Positions 34,138 to 42,412 of a stretch of 64,000 nt of DNA are shown in pieces. The notes under the pieces are model-generated. The model saw only the letters and a program-made list of their open reading frames with translations, ran no database searches and was not told the DNA's origin. Source of the stretch: Desulfobacterales bacterium (lineage in GTDB: Bacteria; Desulfobacterota; Desulfobacteria; Desulfobacterales; JAEINQ01); the NCBI GenBank assembly GCA_016342285.1, contig JAEINQ010000008.1, forward strand, positions 61,198 to 125,197, read 5' to 3'. The position numbers were made by a program, and so were the translations under genes. The stretch's first letter is position 1, and each line of letters starts with the position of its first letter.

Positions 34138-34670
34138 TCAATAAACCCCGTATACGCCGTCACCGTAAAAAGCGCGGTTCCAGCGGCATCTTTCACGGAG
34201 ATATCGGCGGTCAACCCGGTTGTGCCGTCGTCTAAGACAGGGCTTCCCATCTTGTCGAAATTGATCCGGTCGGATAGCCCCCCCTCCAGGGATGTTCCCA
34301 GGGAAAGCCCCACCAGGTTGACGGTCAGCGGGTCATTGTCCGGATTGAGCTTGGCATCGGTGATATCGGCACCCGGCGGAACGAGATTACTGTCGGCACC
34401 GTTTTTCTGGAACCGGTAGGTCGCAGCGTCGATGAATCGAACACTCCACGGAACTTCCGATCCCATGGCCCGGTTCTGAACATAACGAAGGTGGGTTTTC
34501 AAGGTGTTGATTTCCATCTCCCTGGTGTGCTCGGTCAAAGACGGAAGCCGCACCAAAGCCACCACTGCGACGATGCTCAAAATCACCAGCACGCAAATGG
34601 TTTCCACAAGGGAGAAGCCGTCCTGGCTTTCGGACAGGGGTTCTCTTTCTTTTCCGGGTGTAAGGGACAT
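34134..34670 (-). CDS. Prepilin-like protein, MshC-like minor pilin
   Basis: 178 residues. QDG^FSLVETICVLVILSIVAVV gives an 18-residue leader and prepilin site with Glu+5. Residues 45-70 continue the helix (EINTLKTHLRYVQNRAMGSE), and the globular part contains VPWSVRFIDAATYRFQ, as in GspH/FimT-like pseudopilins. Order and type fit MshC. Upstream 34671-34860 separates it from the divergent glycosyltransferase-like gene and shows no other feature. Confidence 0.85.
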   Translation of the reverse strand: MSLTPGKEREPLSESQDGFSLVETICVLVILSIVAVVALVRLPSLTEHTREMEINTLKTHLRYVQNRAMGSEVPWSVRFIDAATYRFQKNGADSNLVPPGADITDAKLNPDNDPLTVNLVGLSLGTSLEGGLSDRINFDKMGSPVLDDGTTGLTADISVKDAAGTALFTVTAYTGFIE

Positions 34671-34860
34671 GCCGTTATGGTATCAGTCTTAGGGGCGGGG
34701 TTCCCGCCCGTGAGGTTCATCCCCGCCTGCAGGACCGGCCGAATCCGCCCCATTGTTTCCGAGTTGATTCGCCGAGGGCAAGGTGTTATGTTTGTCTTTG
34801 CCATTTTAATCGATATTTCAGACAATTGCAAACAATCAACGGACCTCCAGCGGCACACCC

Positions 34861-36951
34861 ATGGCTTTCTCATCCACAAACGGCTTTCGGATCGATTTCT
34901 CCATAAATTTCCTGGAGCGAGTGGTCAAGCCGGCCGTGGGGCTTTTCCTGCTGACCGCTCTGTTGCTGGTCATCTACTGGCCGGGATTTCAGGGGAAATG
35001 GTTTCTGGACGATTTCGACAACATTCACAAGAACCCAAACATCCATGCCGAGGCCCTGACCCTGGATTCCCTGGCCCCTGCCATTTACGGCAGGGACCCG
35101 GGGCAGAAAAAAATCGATCGCCCGGTGGCCTATCTGACCCTGGCGGCCAACTGGGCACTGGGTCGTACCGATCCGTTGGGATATCACATTGTCAATTTTC
35201 TCATCCACGTCCTGACCGCCATCACCCTCTACGGGCTGGCGCGCATCACCTTAAACCTGCCGGCCATGACCGGCCGCTACGGGGCCAATGCCCACGCCAT
35301 TGCGCTGCTGTGCACCCTCTTGTGGGCGGTTCACCCCATCCAGGTCACCGCCGTCACCTATATTGTCCAGCGCATGGCCGCCCTGGCCACCCTCTTCACC
35401 CTGCTGGCCATGATCGGCTATGTGAAATGGCAGACCGGAAAGAATCGGTCCGCAACCCTGCCCTGGTTGGCCCTGTGCGGGTGTTGCGCTTTGATGGCCA
35501 TCGGTAGCAAGGAAAACGCGGCCATGCTTCCGGTTTCGCTCTACCTTTACAGCCGCTTTTTTCTGCCGGATCCGGGAAAACAAAACCGGCATCGCCACCT
35601 GGTGCTGGTGGGGCTTGCCGTCGGGGTCATCGCCGGTATCGCGGCCTACGAAAACGTGTTCAATGTTCTCACCAGCGGCTATGCCTTCCGGCCGTTCACC
35701 CTGATAGAGCGCCTGTGGACCCAGCCGAGAGCCATTTTTTTCTACCTCTGGCTCATTGTCTATCCGGTCAGTTCCCAGTTCACCCTGCTCCACGACATCA
35801 CCCTCTCAACCGGCCCGTTGGCCCCCTGGTCGACCCTGCCGTCGATACTGGCGCTGGGGTTGCTCACCGGCCTTGCCGTGGTATATCGACGCAAGGCGCC
35901 GCTGCTGGGCTTTGCCTGGCTTTTTTTTCTGGCCAATCACCTGGTTGAGGGCTCCGTATTGCCCCTGGAGCTGGTATTCGAGCATCGCAATTACCTCCCC
36001 TCGGCTTTTCTTTTCCTGGCCTCAGGGGCCGGCTTTCTAAAGGCTGTCGGTCGTTTTTCCCAAAGCCGCGTGGTACAGCCCCTTGCCATTGTCTGCGGAA
36101 TCATCATCCTGGCTGCCGCCGGTCATACGACCCATATGCGTAACGCTCTTTTTGCCGATGAAATCACCTTCTGGCAAGACAACGTGATCAAGGCCCCGGC
36201 CCTGCACCGGCCCCTTCATAACCTTGGCTCAGCCTATTTTTCCGCCAACCAATGGGAACGGGGGATTGCCGTAACAGAGCTGGCCCTGGAGGGAAAGGTC
36301 CTGGCCCGGACCAACCAAAAGCAGGTTTCGCACTTCAACCTGGCCAAATTCTACCTTTATGCCGGAATGGAAGACGCGGCCCGTTCACATTATGAAAAGG
36401 TGCTCGAACTGGTTCCGAACCACCCGCAGTCCCTCAACGGGTTGGCCCGGATCATGCTCAATCAAGGGGATATTCAATCGGCGTTGCGGTATAATGGCCG
36501 GGCGCTGGGAATCACCCGGAGAAATTCGGATTTTCTGGCAACCCGCGGCCTGATCCTGCTGCGCCAGGACCAGCCAAAAGCCGCCTTTCAGGCTGGGCTT
36601 TGGGCCTGGCGGGCAAACCACGACAACCCCCTGGCCCTGTTTTTGCTCGGCGAGGCCTGCCGGGTCCGGGGAAAACTTCAGAAGGCCGCCTATTTTTTCA
36701 ATCAGGCCCTGGATGCAAGCCCAAGCACCCATGCGCCGGTCTTGGCCCTGATCGAGATCGCCGACCTTCAGCACAACCCGGCCCGGGTCCGGGAACTCGT
36801 CGCCCGTCTGATCCAACAGGCGCCAAAAAAACCGATAGGCCGCCTGTTGGCGGCCTATCAGCGTCAGTACAATTTTATGCACATCGGGAGAACCGAAAGA
36901 ATCGCCCGAGCCATAAGAAATACTTGCACCCGTCTGTCAGAAATCGACTAA
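34861..36951 (+). CDS. Polytopic membrane protein with C-terminal TPRs, GT-C glycosyltransferase-like
   Basis: 696 residues. About ten membrane segments lie in residues 15-430. The first loop has FLDDFDNIHKNPNIH, an acidic pair in the position of the GT-C (PMT/TMTC-like) catalytic site, followed by RPVAYLTLAANWALG and GYHIVNFLIHVLTAITLYGL. Residues 445-660 are TPRs (HNLGSAYFSANQWERGIAVT, FYLYAGMEDAARSHYEKVLE). Related proteins transfer sugars from lipid-linked donors. Lying on + between two pilin genes, it could glycosylate pilins. Activity is inferred from architecture only. Confidence 0.8.
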   Translation: MAFSSTNGFRIDFSINFLERVVKPAVGLFLLTALLLVIYWPGFQGKWFLDDFDNIHKNPNIHAEALTLDSLAPAIYGRDPGQKKIDRPVAYLTLAANWALGRTDPLGYHIVNFLIHVLTAITLYGLARITLNLPAMTGRYGANAHAIALLCTLLWAVHPIQVTAVTYIVQRMAALATLFTLLAMIGYVKWQTGKNRSATLPWLALCGCCALMAIGSKENAAMLPVSLYLYSRFFLPDPGKQNRHRHLVLVGLAVGVIAGIAAYENVFNVLTSGYAFRPFTLIERLWTQPRAIFFYLWLIVYPVSSQFTLLHDITLSTGPLAPWSTLPSILALGLLTGLAVVYRRKAPLLGFAWLFFLANHLVEGSVLPLELVFEHRNYLPSAFLFLASGAGFLKAVGRFSQSRVVQPLAIVCGIIILAAAGHTTHMRNALFADEITFWQDNVIKAPALHRPLHNLGSAYFSANQWERGIAVTELALEGKVLARTNQKQVSHFNLAKFYLYAGMEDAARSHYEKVLELVPNHPQSLNGLARIMLNQGDIQSALRYNGRALGITRRNSDFLATRGLILLRQDQPKAAFQAGLWAWRANHDNPLALFLLGEACRVRGKLQKAAYFFNQALDASPSTHAPVLALIEIADLQHNPARVRELVARLIQQAPKKPIGRLLAAYQRQYNFMHIGRTERIARAIRNTCTRLSEID

Positions 36952-37346
36952 CCACCCAGCTTGGGTAGCGAGATCGAATAATTGCCGGTGGCAGGGAAGG
37001 TTTCTTCGTCATTCTCGCCCGGGTTATAAACGGCTTTGAAAGTAATGTTGGTCGTTCCGGGCGTCCAATCGTCAATCCGAAAATCAGTGCCAAGATCAAG
37101 ACCGACCTGAGTGCTTAAATAGCTCGGCGACGGCTTACCAAGGAGAAGCTCACTGGCAAACCGCTGGTTGACACGAACCTTGAGTTCCGCGACGGCGGTG
37201 TCGACGGCTTTTTGTTTGGCCTTGGTCTGAAGATCGAAAAATTTCGGGACAGCCACGGCGGCCAGAATCCCCATGATCACCAGAACGGCGATGATCTCGA
37301 TCAGGGTAAAACCCGATTCGTCCTTGATCCGATTCTTGTGTTTCAT
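36948..37346 (-). CDS. Type IV pilin-like protein, probable major pilin (MshA/MshB-like)
   Basis: 132 residues from the ATG at 37346, which follows AAAGGGGTTAAGT; an upstream in-frame start at 37409 would double the leader. DESG^FTLIEIIAVLVIMGILAAV is a prepilin signal with a 12-residue leader and Glu+5, and AVPKFFDLQTKAKQKAVDTA is the usual helix continuation. The globular part is short, as in MSHA-like pilins. A candidate sigma-54 promoter lies about 140 bp upstream. It overlaps the end of the GT-C-like gene by 4 bp. Confidence 0.86.
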   Translation of the reverse strand: MKHKNRIKDESGFTLIEIIAVLVIMGILAAVAVPKFFDLQTKAKQKAVDTAVAELKVRVNQRFASELLLGKPSPSYLSTQVGLDLGTDFRIDDWTPGTTNITFKAVYNPGENDEETFPATGNYSISLPKLGG

Positions 37347-37646
37347 ACTTAACCCCTTTGTTTTAAATTTCAATATAAGTGATCTCTCGCCATTGAGAGG
37401 TCTTGCCAAACTCTAATTTGTTCAGAATCAGCCCGCATGCGTTGTCTCCGCACATGGGCACTATCAAGCCTGGAAAACTTATTTGCATTATTTATGCCAG
37501 ACAATTGGCATTCTTGAATTTTGAAAGAGAAGCCAGGACAAAGACCTTATTTTCCTTGCTCTTAAGTAAAAAACCGAACAAAACCAAGTCAATCCAAAAT
37601 CTGCTACAATTTCTGATTGTCACCATTTCTTGAAGATTCATCATCA
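37347..37646. other. Regulatory region upstream of the pilin gene
   Basis: This 300-bp AT-rich stretch has a near-perfect 8-bp inverted repeat (GATCTCTC/GAGAGGTC, 37381-37402) in the pilin leader and a sigma-54-type promoter at 37484-37499. The remainder (37500-37646) could hold activator sites for the sigma-54 regulator encoded next door. I see no gene. Confidence 0.5.
37484..37499 (-). promoter_or_regulatory. Candidate sigma-54 promoter for the pilin gene
   Basis: On the - strand: TGGCAT-AAATA-ATGCA. GG and GC are exactly 10 bp apart, as sigma-54 requires, and the flanks match TGGCAC-N5-TTGCA with two mismatches. It points to the pilin gene about 135 bp downstream. A sigma-54 activator gene lies immediately upstream on the same strand. 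Confidence 0.6.
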
Positions 37647-38981
37647 TCATGTGTCGTTTTTTATGCTGGAGACATCGATGGAATACTTCTTGATCCGGTG
37701 CCAAAGGCTTCGCTGGTTGATGCCCAGGCTTTCGGCGGCTTTCACCTGGACGCCGCCGCAATTTTTTAACGCCTCGATGATCATCCCCTTTTCGATTTCG
37801 TGCAACTGCTCGTCGATGGATCCGGTTTGATCCCGGTTCGTGGCATTGAGCATATGGCTGGTCAACCCCCGGGTGATAACGTCGGGCAGGTGTTCCGGCT
37901 CGATGTCCCGCTCTCCGCTCATCACGGCAGCCCGCTCCACAACGTTCTGCAGTTCCCGCACATTGCCCGGCCAGGCGTACCCCATGAGCAGTTGAAGGGC
38001 CGTGGCCCCAATGACAGCGGGTTTCGGCGCTTTTAGAAGCATTTTTTCCACCAGCAGCGGAATGTCCTCCTTATGGTCCTTGAGCGGCGGCATGTAGACG
38101 GAAAAGACGTTGAGCCTGAAATACAGGTCCTCCCTGAACCTCCCCTTGGCCACCATTTGCTCCAGGTTCTGGTTGGTGGCGGCAATGAACCGGACATCCA
38201 CATGAATCGGTCTCGTCCCGCCGACCCGATCGAATTCCCGCTCCTGAATCACACGCAGAATCTTGGCCTGAAGGATCAGGGGCATGTCCCCGATCTCGTC
38301 GAGAAAAATGGTGCCGCCATGGGCGACTTCAAATTTTCCGGCCTTTCGGGTCACCGCACCGGTAAAGGCGCCTTTTTCGTGTCCGAAGAGTTCACTTTCC
38401 AGAAGTTCGGCCGGCATGGCGGCGCAGTTGATCTTAATAAACGGATTGTCCGACCGTTCGCTGTGCTCAAAGATGCTCGTGGCTGCCAATTCCTTGCCCG
38501 TACCGCTGTCCCCCGTGATCAGGACAGTGGCATCGGTCGGTGCCACCTTGATGATCTGGCTCAGCACCCCGCGGATGGCCCGACTCTCCCCGATAATTTC
38601 CGGAAAGAGTTGCCTTGCATCCATCTTGGTCAACACATCGGTGACCTGTTTAAAGACGTGGGTAAACTGTTGGAGTTCATCACCGCCCGTTTGCGACCCT
38701 TTCCCAGATCCCCGGCCGGACAATGCCGGCAATTGGGTGGCCCGCTGAACGAATAGCGTTGAAGGACGAAGAAGCAGCCAGACCAGTATCAGGCCGCAAA
38801 CAAACGCCACGATCCCGATCCCAAGAATCCAGAAGACGGCATTCCAGGTCAGAGTCACCAGGGCACGGTTAATCTGGTAACCCGCCATCTGGTATGCCAG
38901 GATTGAGGAGAGAACGGAAAAACCGGAAAAGATCGCCGGAATAATAATGTAGAGGCTGATAAAGTAGCGGGATTTTTTCAT
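37647..38981 (-). CDS. Membrane-anchored sigma-54-dependent activator without receiver domain
   Basis: 444 residues. Two membrane helices (about 6-30 and 45-70) replace the usual receiver domain, followed by a linker, a full AAA+ sigma-54 interaction domain (about 125-360; Walker A GDSGTGKE, GAFTGA loop near 212, GGTIFLDEIGDM, R-finger region) and a Fis-type helix-turn-helix (about 405-440, VQVKAAESLGINQRSLWHRI). It probably activates sigma-54 promoters such as the one before the pilin gene. Its start is 2 bp after the mshG stop. A membrane-bound activator of this kind is uncommon. Confidence 0.9.
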   Translation of the reverse strand: MKKSRYFISLYIIIPAIFSGFSVLSSILAYQMAGYQINRALVTLTWNAVFWILGIGIVAFVCGLILVWLLLRPSTLFVQRATQLPALSGRGSGKGSQTGGDELQQFTHVFKQVTDVLTKMDARQLFPEIIGESRAIRGVLSQIIKVAPTDATVLITGDSGTGKELAATSIFEHSERSDNPFIKINCAAMPAELLESELFGHEKGAFTGAVTRKAGKFEVAHGGTIFLDEIGDMPLILQAKILRVIQEREFDRVGGTRPIHVDVRFIAATNQNLEQMVAKGRFREDLYFRLNVFSVYMPPLKDHKEDIPLLVEKMLLKAPKPAVIGATALQLLMGYAWPGNVRELQNVVERAAVMSGERDIEPEHLPDVITRGLTSHMLNATNRDQTGSIDEQLHEIEKGMIIEALKNCGGVQVKAAESLGINQRSLWHRIKKYSIDVSSIKNDT

Positions 38982-38982
38982 T

Positions 38983-40203
38983 TTACTTAATCACTCCAAT
39001 CATGTCCCACATGGGCAAAAAGATAGCCAAAGCAAAAAACCCGACCACAGCGGCGAGCCCCACCGTCAGCATGGGCCCAATGCCATCGGACAGCTTTTTC
39101 ATGGCATATTCCAATTCCACGTCATAATGACCCGAGATCTCCGCCAACATCGTCTGTAGTTCCCCGGATTCTTCACCAATGGCCACCATATTGGTCACCA
39201 TGGGGGTAAAGTATTTGGCGCTGTGAAGCGGTTGGGCGATCCCCCTCCCCTCTTCGAGCATTTCGTTGATCCGTTCGAATTCCTTTGCGATGGCAAGATT
39301 TCCCACTGTCCCGGAAAGAATTTTCATGGACTCCATCACCGCCACGCCGGAGGCCTGAAGGATGGAAAAAATGCTGGCAAACCGGCTCATGGCCGCCTTA
39401 ATAAACATGGGGCCGAGGACCGGCAGTTTCAGAAGCAACGAATCTCTTACATACTGGCCTCTATCGGTCCGAAGGTAGGTGTTTAGCGCAAGAAAACCCG
39501 CGACCCCGGCGCCTATCAATACGAACCAGTAATCTCCCATGAATCGGTAAATGATCATGCAGATCTTTGTCGGCAGGGGCAAGGTCAGCCCGGCCCCGAG
39601 AAAGATATTGACGAATTTGGGCATAACAAACGTCAGCAATACCACAAAGGCGATCAGGAGAAAAAAGACCACGATCAATGGATACTGCATGGCGGCCCGA
39701 ATATCCGACCGGATCTTGTTCTCGTGTTCGACGATGTAGGTCAGGCGGTCGAGTACATCCGGAAGCGCGCCGCTGGCCTCGCCTGCCTGAACCATCCCGC
39801 AATAGAGCGGCGAAAACGTTCCGGGATGCCGGCTGAAGGCCTTGTGAAGGCTCGCCCCATCGGAGATGTCCTTGCTCATGGCGGCGATGACCCGTTTCAT
39901 GCTGGCATTTTCACTTTGGTTGCCGAGAATCTGAAGCAGCCGCACAATGGGAACACCGGCGCGCAGCATGGTCCTGAACTGCTTGGTAAAGAGGATCAGT
40001 TCAGGCGCCCGAATCGGGCTCAGCCTCTCCATCAACCGGCTGAAATTGAATGCGCCCTGGGCGCTTCGCGCTTCGGCAATCCGGGTCGGTACGAGACCGC
40101 GCGCTGCAAGAATACTCGAAACCGCGTCCGCCGACTCAACATCCAGTGTGTCGCTGACCGTGTCACCGAGTTCATTGAACGCCTGGTATATATACTTGGG
40201 CAT
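38983..40203 (-). CDS. mshG: PilC/GspF-type inner membrane platform protein, MshG-like
   Basis: 406 residues from ATG 40203 (PKYIYQAFNELGDTV is the usual GspF-family N-terminus). Two homologous GspF domains of about 120 residues each (FTKQFRTMLRAGVPIVRLLQ, then FASIFSILQASGVAVMESMK) are separated by three membrane segments. Such proteins sit under the pilus base with the ATPase MshE. A longer open frame to 40422 is only the 9-bp repeat array read as Thr-Asp-Gln. The ATG has no ribosome-binding site, because the array lies directly before it. Confidence 0.92.
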   Translation of the reverse strand: MPKYIYQAFNELGDTVSDTLDVESADAVSSILAARGLVPTRIAEARSAQGAFNFSRLMERLSPIRAPELILFTKQFRTMLRAGVPIVRLLQILGNQSENASMKRVIAAMSKDISDGASLHKAFSRHPGTFSPLYCGMVQAGEASGALPDVLDRLTYIVEHENKIRSDIRAAMQYPLIVVFFLLIAFVVLLTFVMPKFVNIFLGAGLTLPLPTKICMIIYRFMGDYWFVLIGAGVAGFLALNTYLRTDRGQYVRDSLLLKLPVLGPMFIKAAMSRFASIFSILQASGVAVMESMKILSGTVGNLAIAKEFERINEMLEEGRGIAQPLHSAKYFTPMVTNMVAIGEESGELQTMLAEISGHYDVELEYAMKKLSDGIGPMLTVGLAAVVGFFALAIFLPMWDMIGVIK

Positions 40204-40217
40204 GGTTGGTTTGGTTT

Positions 40218-40379
40218 GATCGGTTTGATCGGTCTGATCGGTTTGATCGGTCTGATCGGTCTGATCGGTCTGATCGGTCTGATCGGTCTGATCGGTTTGA
40301 TCGGTCTGATCGGTTTGATCGGTCTGATCGGTCTGATCGGTCTGATCGGTCTGATCGGTTTGATCGGTCTGATCGGTTA
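40218..40379 (+). repeat. Tandem 9-bp repeat array upstream of mshG
   Basis: 18 copies of the nonamer GATCGGTYT (TTT or TCT endings mixed) at an exact 9-bp period. On the - strand it is the untranslated region just before the mshG start. It has no stop in either strand, so it makes long false open frames. Related arrays are at 61937-62062 and 63917-64000. Confidence 0.9.
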
Positions 40380-40385
40380 TTGGAT

Positions 40386-40414
40386 CCGGGCACCCACAAA
40401 GGGCGCCCCTATGA
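40386..40414 (+). repeat. Dispersed repeat family C, copy 3 (short)
   Basis: CCGGGCACCCACAAAGGGCG then CCCCTATGA, next to the 9-bp array. It shows only the first half of the family seen at 29087 and 33265. Confidence 0.55.
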
Positions 40415-40497
40415 TGCCGCAATCAACATACGAAACGTCGGGACTACCCTTGGCTCGCCCTCCTTCAGTCTTTCACCTTCAGTCTTTCACCTATCCC

Positions 40498-42207
40498 TCA
40501 CACCATCACCGCCGAGGCCGCCTCTTCAAGCGTGGTAACGCCTTGAAGGACCTTTCGGGCCGCATCTTCGCGCAGGGTGGTCATTTTTCCGCTTTCTTGC
40601 GCCGCCTTCGAGATTTCCTGGGCCGTATTCCGATTGAGGATCATCTCCTGGACCATGCCATCAATGAGCAGCACTTCATAAACTCCGGTCCGCCCCTTGA
40701 ATCCCTTATCCATACAGTTGAAACAACCGGTTCCCTGCATGAAATTGGCATCATTGGCCTTGTCCATGCCCCAGTAGGTCAACGCCGCCTGGGGCGGTGT
40801 GTACGGTTTTTTGCAATAGTCGCAGACCCGGCGGACCAGCCTCTGGGCGATGGAGACCAGCATGACCGAAGAGACCAAAAACGGCTCGATCCCCATGTCG
40901 ATAAAACGGGTGATGGCACCGGCCGCATCATTGGTGTGGACGGTGCTCAACACCCGGTGCCCGGTCAACGCCGCCTGCACGCCGATGGAAGCGGTCTCAG
41001 GATCGCGAATCTCGCCCACCATGATCACGTCCGGGTCCTGTCGCATGATGGATCTTAGCCCGCTGGCAAAGTTCATTCCGGCTTTGGCGTTGAGTTGAAT
41101 CTGGCGAATTTTTTCCATCCGGTATTCCACCGGATCCTCGATGGTAATGATGTTGATGTCCGGTTTGTTGATCTTCTTGAGCATGGAGTAGACCGTGGTA
41201 CTTTTTCCGCTTCCCGTCGGTCCCGTACACAACAGCATGCCGTAGGGTTTGACGATCATGGTCTCGATCTTTTCCCGGTCGGCTTCGGACATGCCCAAAT
41301 GTTCCAGGCTATAAATGCCGCTGCTGGTATCCAACAGCCGGATCACCATGTTCTCCCCATAAATGGTCGGCAGGGTGGAACAGCGGATATTGATCTCCTT
41401 GTTCTCCATTCGAATGGTGAATCGCCCGTCCTGGGGAGTCCGGGACATGGCAATGTCCATGTTGGCCAGGATCTTGAGTCTTGAGATGATCAGCAGGATC
41501 ATCGACTTGGGCGGCGCCGGCACTTCATGGAGCATGCCGTCTACCCGAAAGCGCACCTGGACGTAGTCCTTCTCCGGGCTGATGTGAACGTCGGAGGCCC
41601 CTTCACGAACCGCCTGGGCGATAATAGAGTTGACCAGACGAACGACCGGTGCCTCTTCCACCATGTTCTGAAGGGAACCGATTTCGACGTCGTCGGTCAT
41701 CCCCTCCTTGTCCGTATCTTCGGACCGTTCATAACGCATTTCATCAAGGTCTTCGAGAACGCCGCCGAGCCCCGAATAGGTGCCGTAGATGCTCCCCATA
41801 AGCTGGTTGAGCTGCTGTTCGGTGCAGATCACCGCCTCCACTTCGATGTTCAACAACACTTCAATGGCATCCAGGGCGAGGATATCCGTTGGATCCGGCA
41901 TGGCCATGGTCAACAGGTAACGGGATTTTTGCAGAGGCGCCATTTGATATTTCTGGGCCATGTCCAAAGGCATGGCCTTGGCCAGTTCCATGCTGATGGG
42001 GTATTGGTCGGGCTGGTATGTTTTGACCTTGAGCTGTTGGGAAACCAAGTCGACCACCTGAGCGCCGCTGACGATCCCCTCGCGGACCAGATACTGGCCG
42101 AGCTTGATTTTCGTCCGTTTATGGGCGGCCATCGCCTGGGAGAGCTGTACCTGCGTAATCAGGCCGCCTTCAACAAGCATTTCACCCAGTTTTTTCTTGG
42201 TTCTCAA
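40498..42207 (-). CDS. mshE: PilB/GspE-type ATPase with MshEN domain, MshE-like
   Basis: 569 residues from TTG 42207, with GAGGG 6 bp upstream. Two tandem MshEN motifs at about 6-29 and 35-59 (KLGEMLVEGGLITQVQLSQA; KLGQYLVREGIVSGAQVVDL) match the c-di-GMP-binding pattern known in MshE. The ATPase domain has Walker A GPTGSGKSTT near 328, Asp box TIEDPVE, Walker B RQDPDVIMVGEIRD, His box STVHTN and a zinc knuckle (CDYC ... CFNC). It powers pilus extension. The gene is separated from mshG by about 300 bp. Confidence 0.94.
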   Translation of the reverse strand: MRTKKKLGEMLVEGGLITQVQLSQAMAAHKRTKIKLGQYLVREGIVSGAQVVDLVSQQLKVKTYQPDQYPISMELAKAMPLDMAQKYQMAPLQKSRYLLTMAMPDPTDILALDAIEVLLNIEVEAVICTEQQLNQLMGSIYGTYSGLGGVLEDLDEMRYERSEDTDKEGMTDDVEIGSLQNMVEEAPVVRLVNSIIAQAVREGASDVHISPEKDYVQVRFRVDGMLHEVPAPPKSMILLIISRLKILANMDIAMSRTPQDGRFTIRMENKEINIRCSTLPTIYGENMVIRLLDTSSGIYSLEHLGMSEADREKIETMIVKPYGMLLCTGPTGSGKSTTVYSMLKKINKPDINIITIEDPVEYRMEKIRQIQLNAKAGMNFASGLRSIMRQDPDVIMVGEIRDPETASIGVQAALTGHRVLSTVHTNDAAGAITRFIDMGIEPFLVSSVMLVSIAQRLVRRVCDYCKKPYTPPQAALTYWGMDKANDANFMQGTGCFNCMDKGFKGRTGVYEVLLIDGMVQEMILNRNTAQEISKAAQESGKMTTLREDAARKVLQGVTTLEEAASAVMV

Positions 42208-42412
42208 TTCTATCCCTCTTTAATCTGAAACAGGAACTTACGTCCTGTGGGTGTGGTCACAGGTAACCGGCCATGCCGAAACACCAATGTTGCAAGTGAC
42301 TAACGTGAACTAAAGTCACTCCACACTGTTATGGGGTCGTCCCAGCCCCCCTCCAAGGGCAACCCAAGGCCACGTCCTCCGGACCAGAACACTTTACTGG
42401 ATCGATACCGGC
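42208..42412. other. 205-bp spacer between mshE and mshM
   Basis: Contains a family A repeat (42289-42315). The spacer interrupts what is otherwise a tightly packed pilus operon on the - strand. I see no promoter that I trust. Confidence 0.45.
42289..42315 (-). repeat. Dispersed repeat family A, copy 2
   Basis: The reverse complement of the 27-bp segment at 3200-3226, with a single mismatch. Confidence 0.7.

Noticed and set aside
40206..40538. Long open frames on both strands (Thr-Asp-Gln and Asp-Arg-Phe repeats)
   Set aside because: They are the 9-bp array read in a frame that has no stops; there is no ribosome-binding site and no family match.
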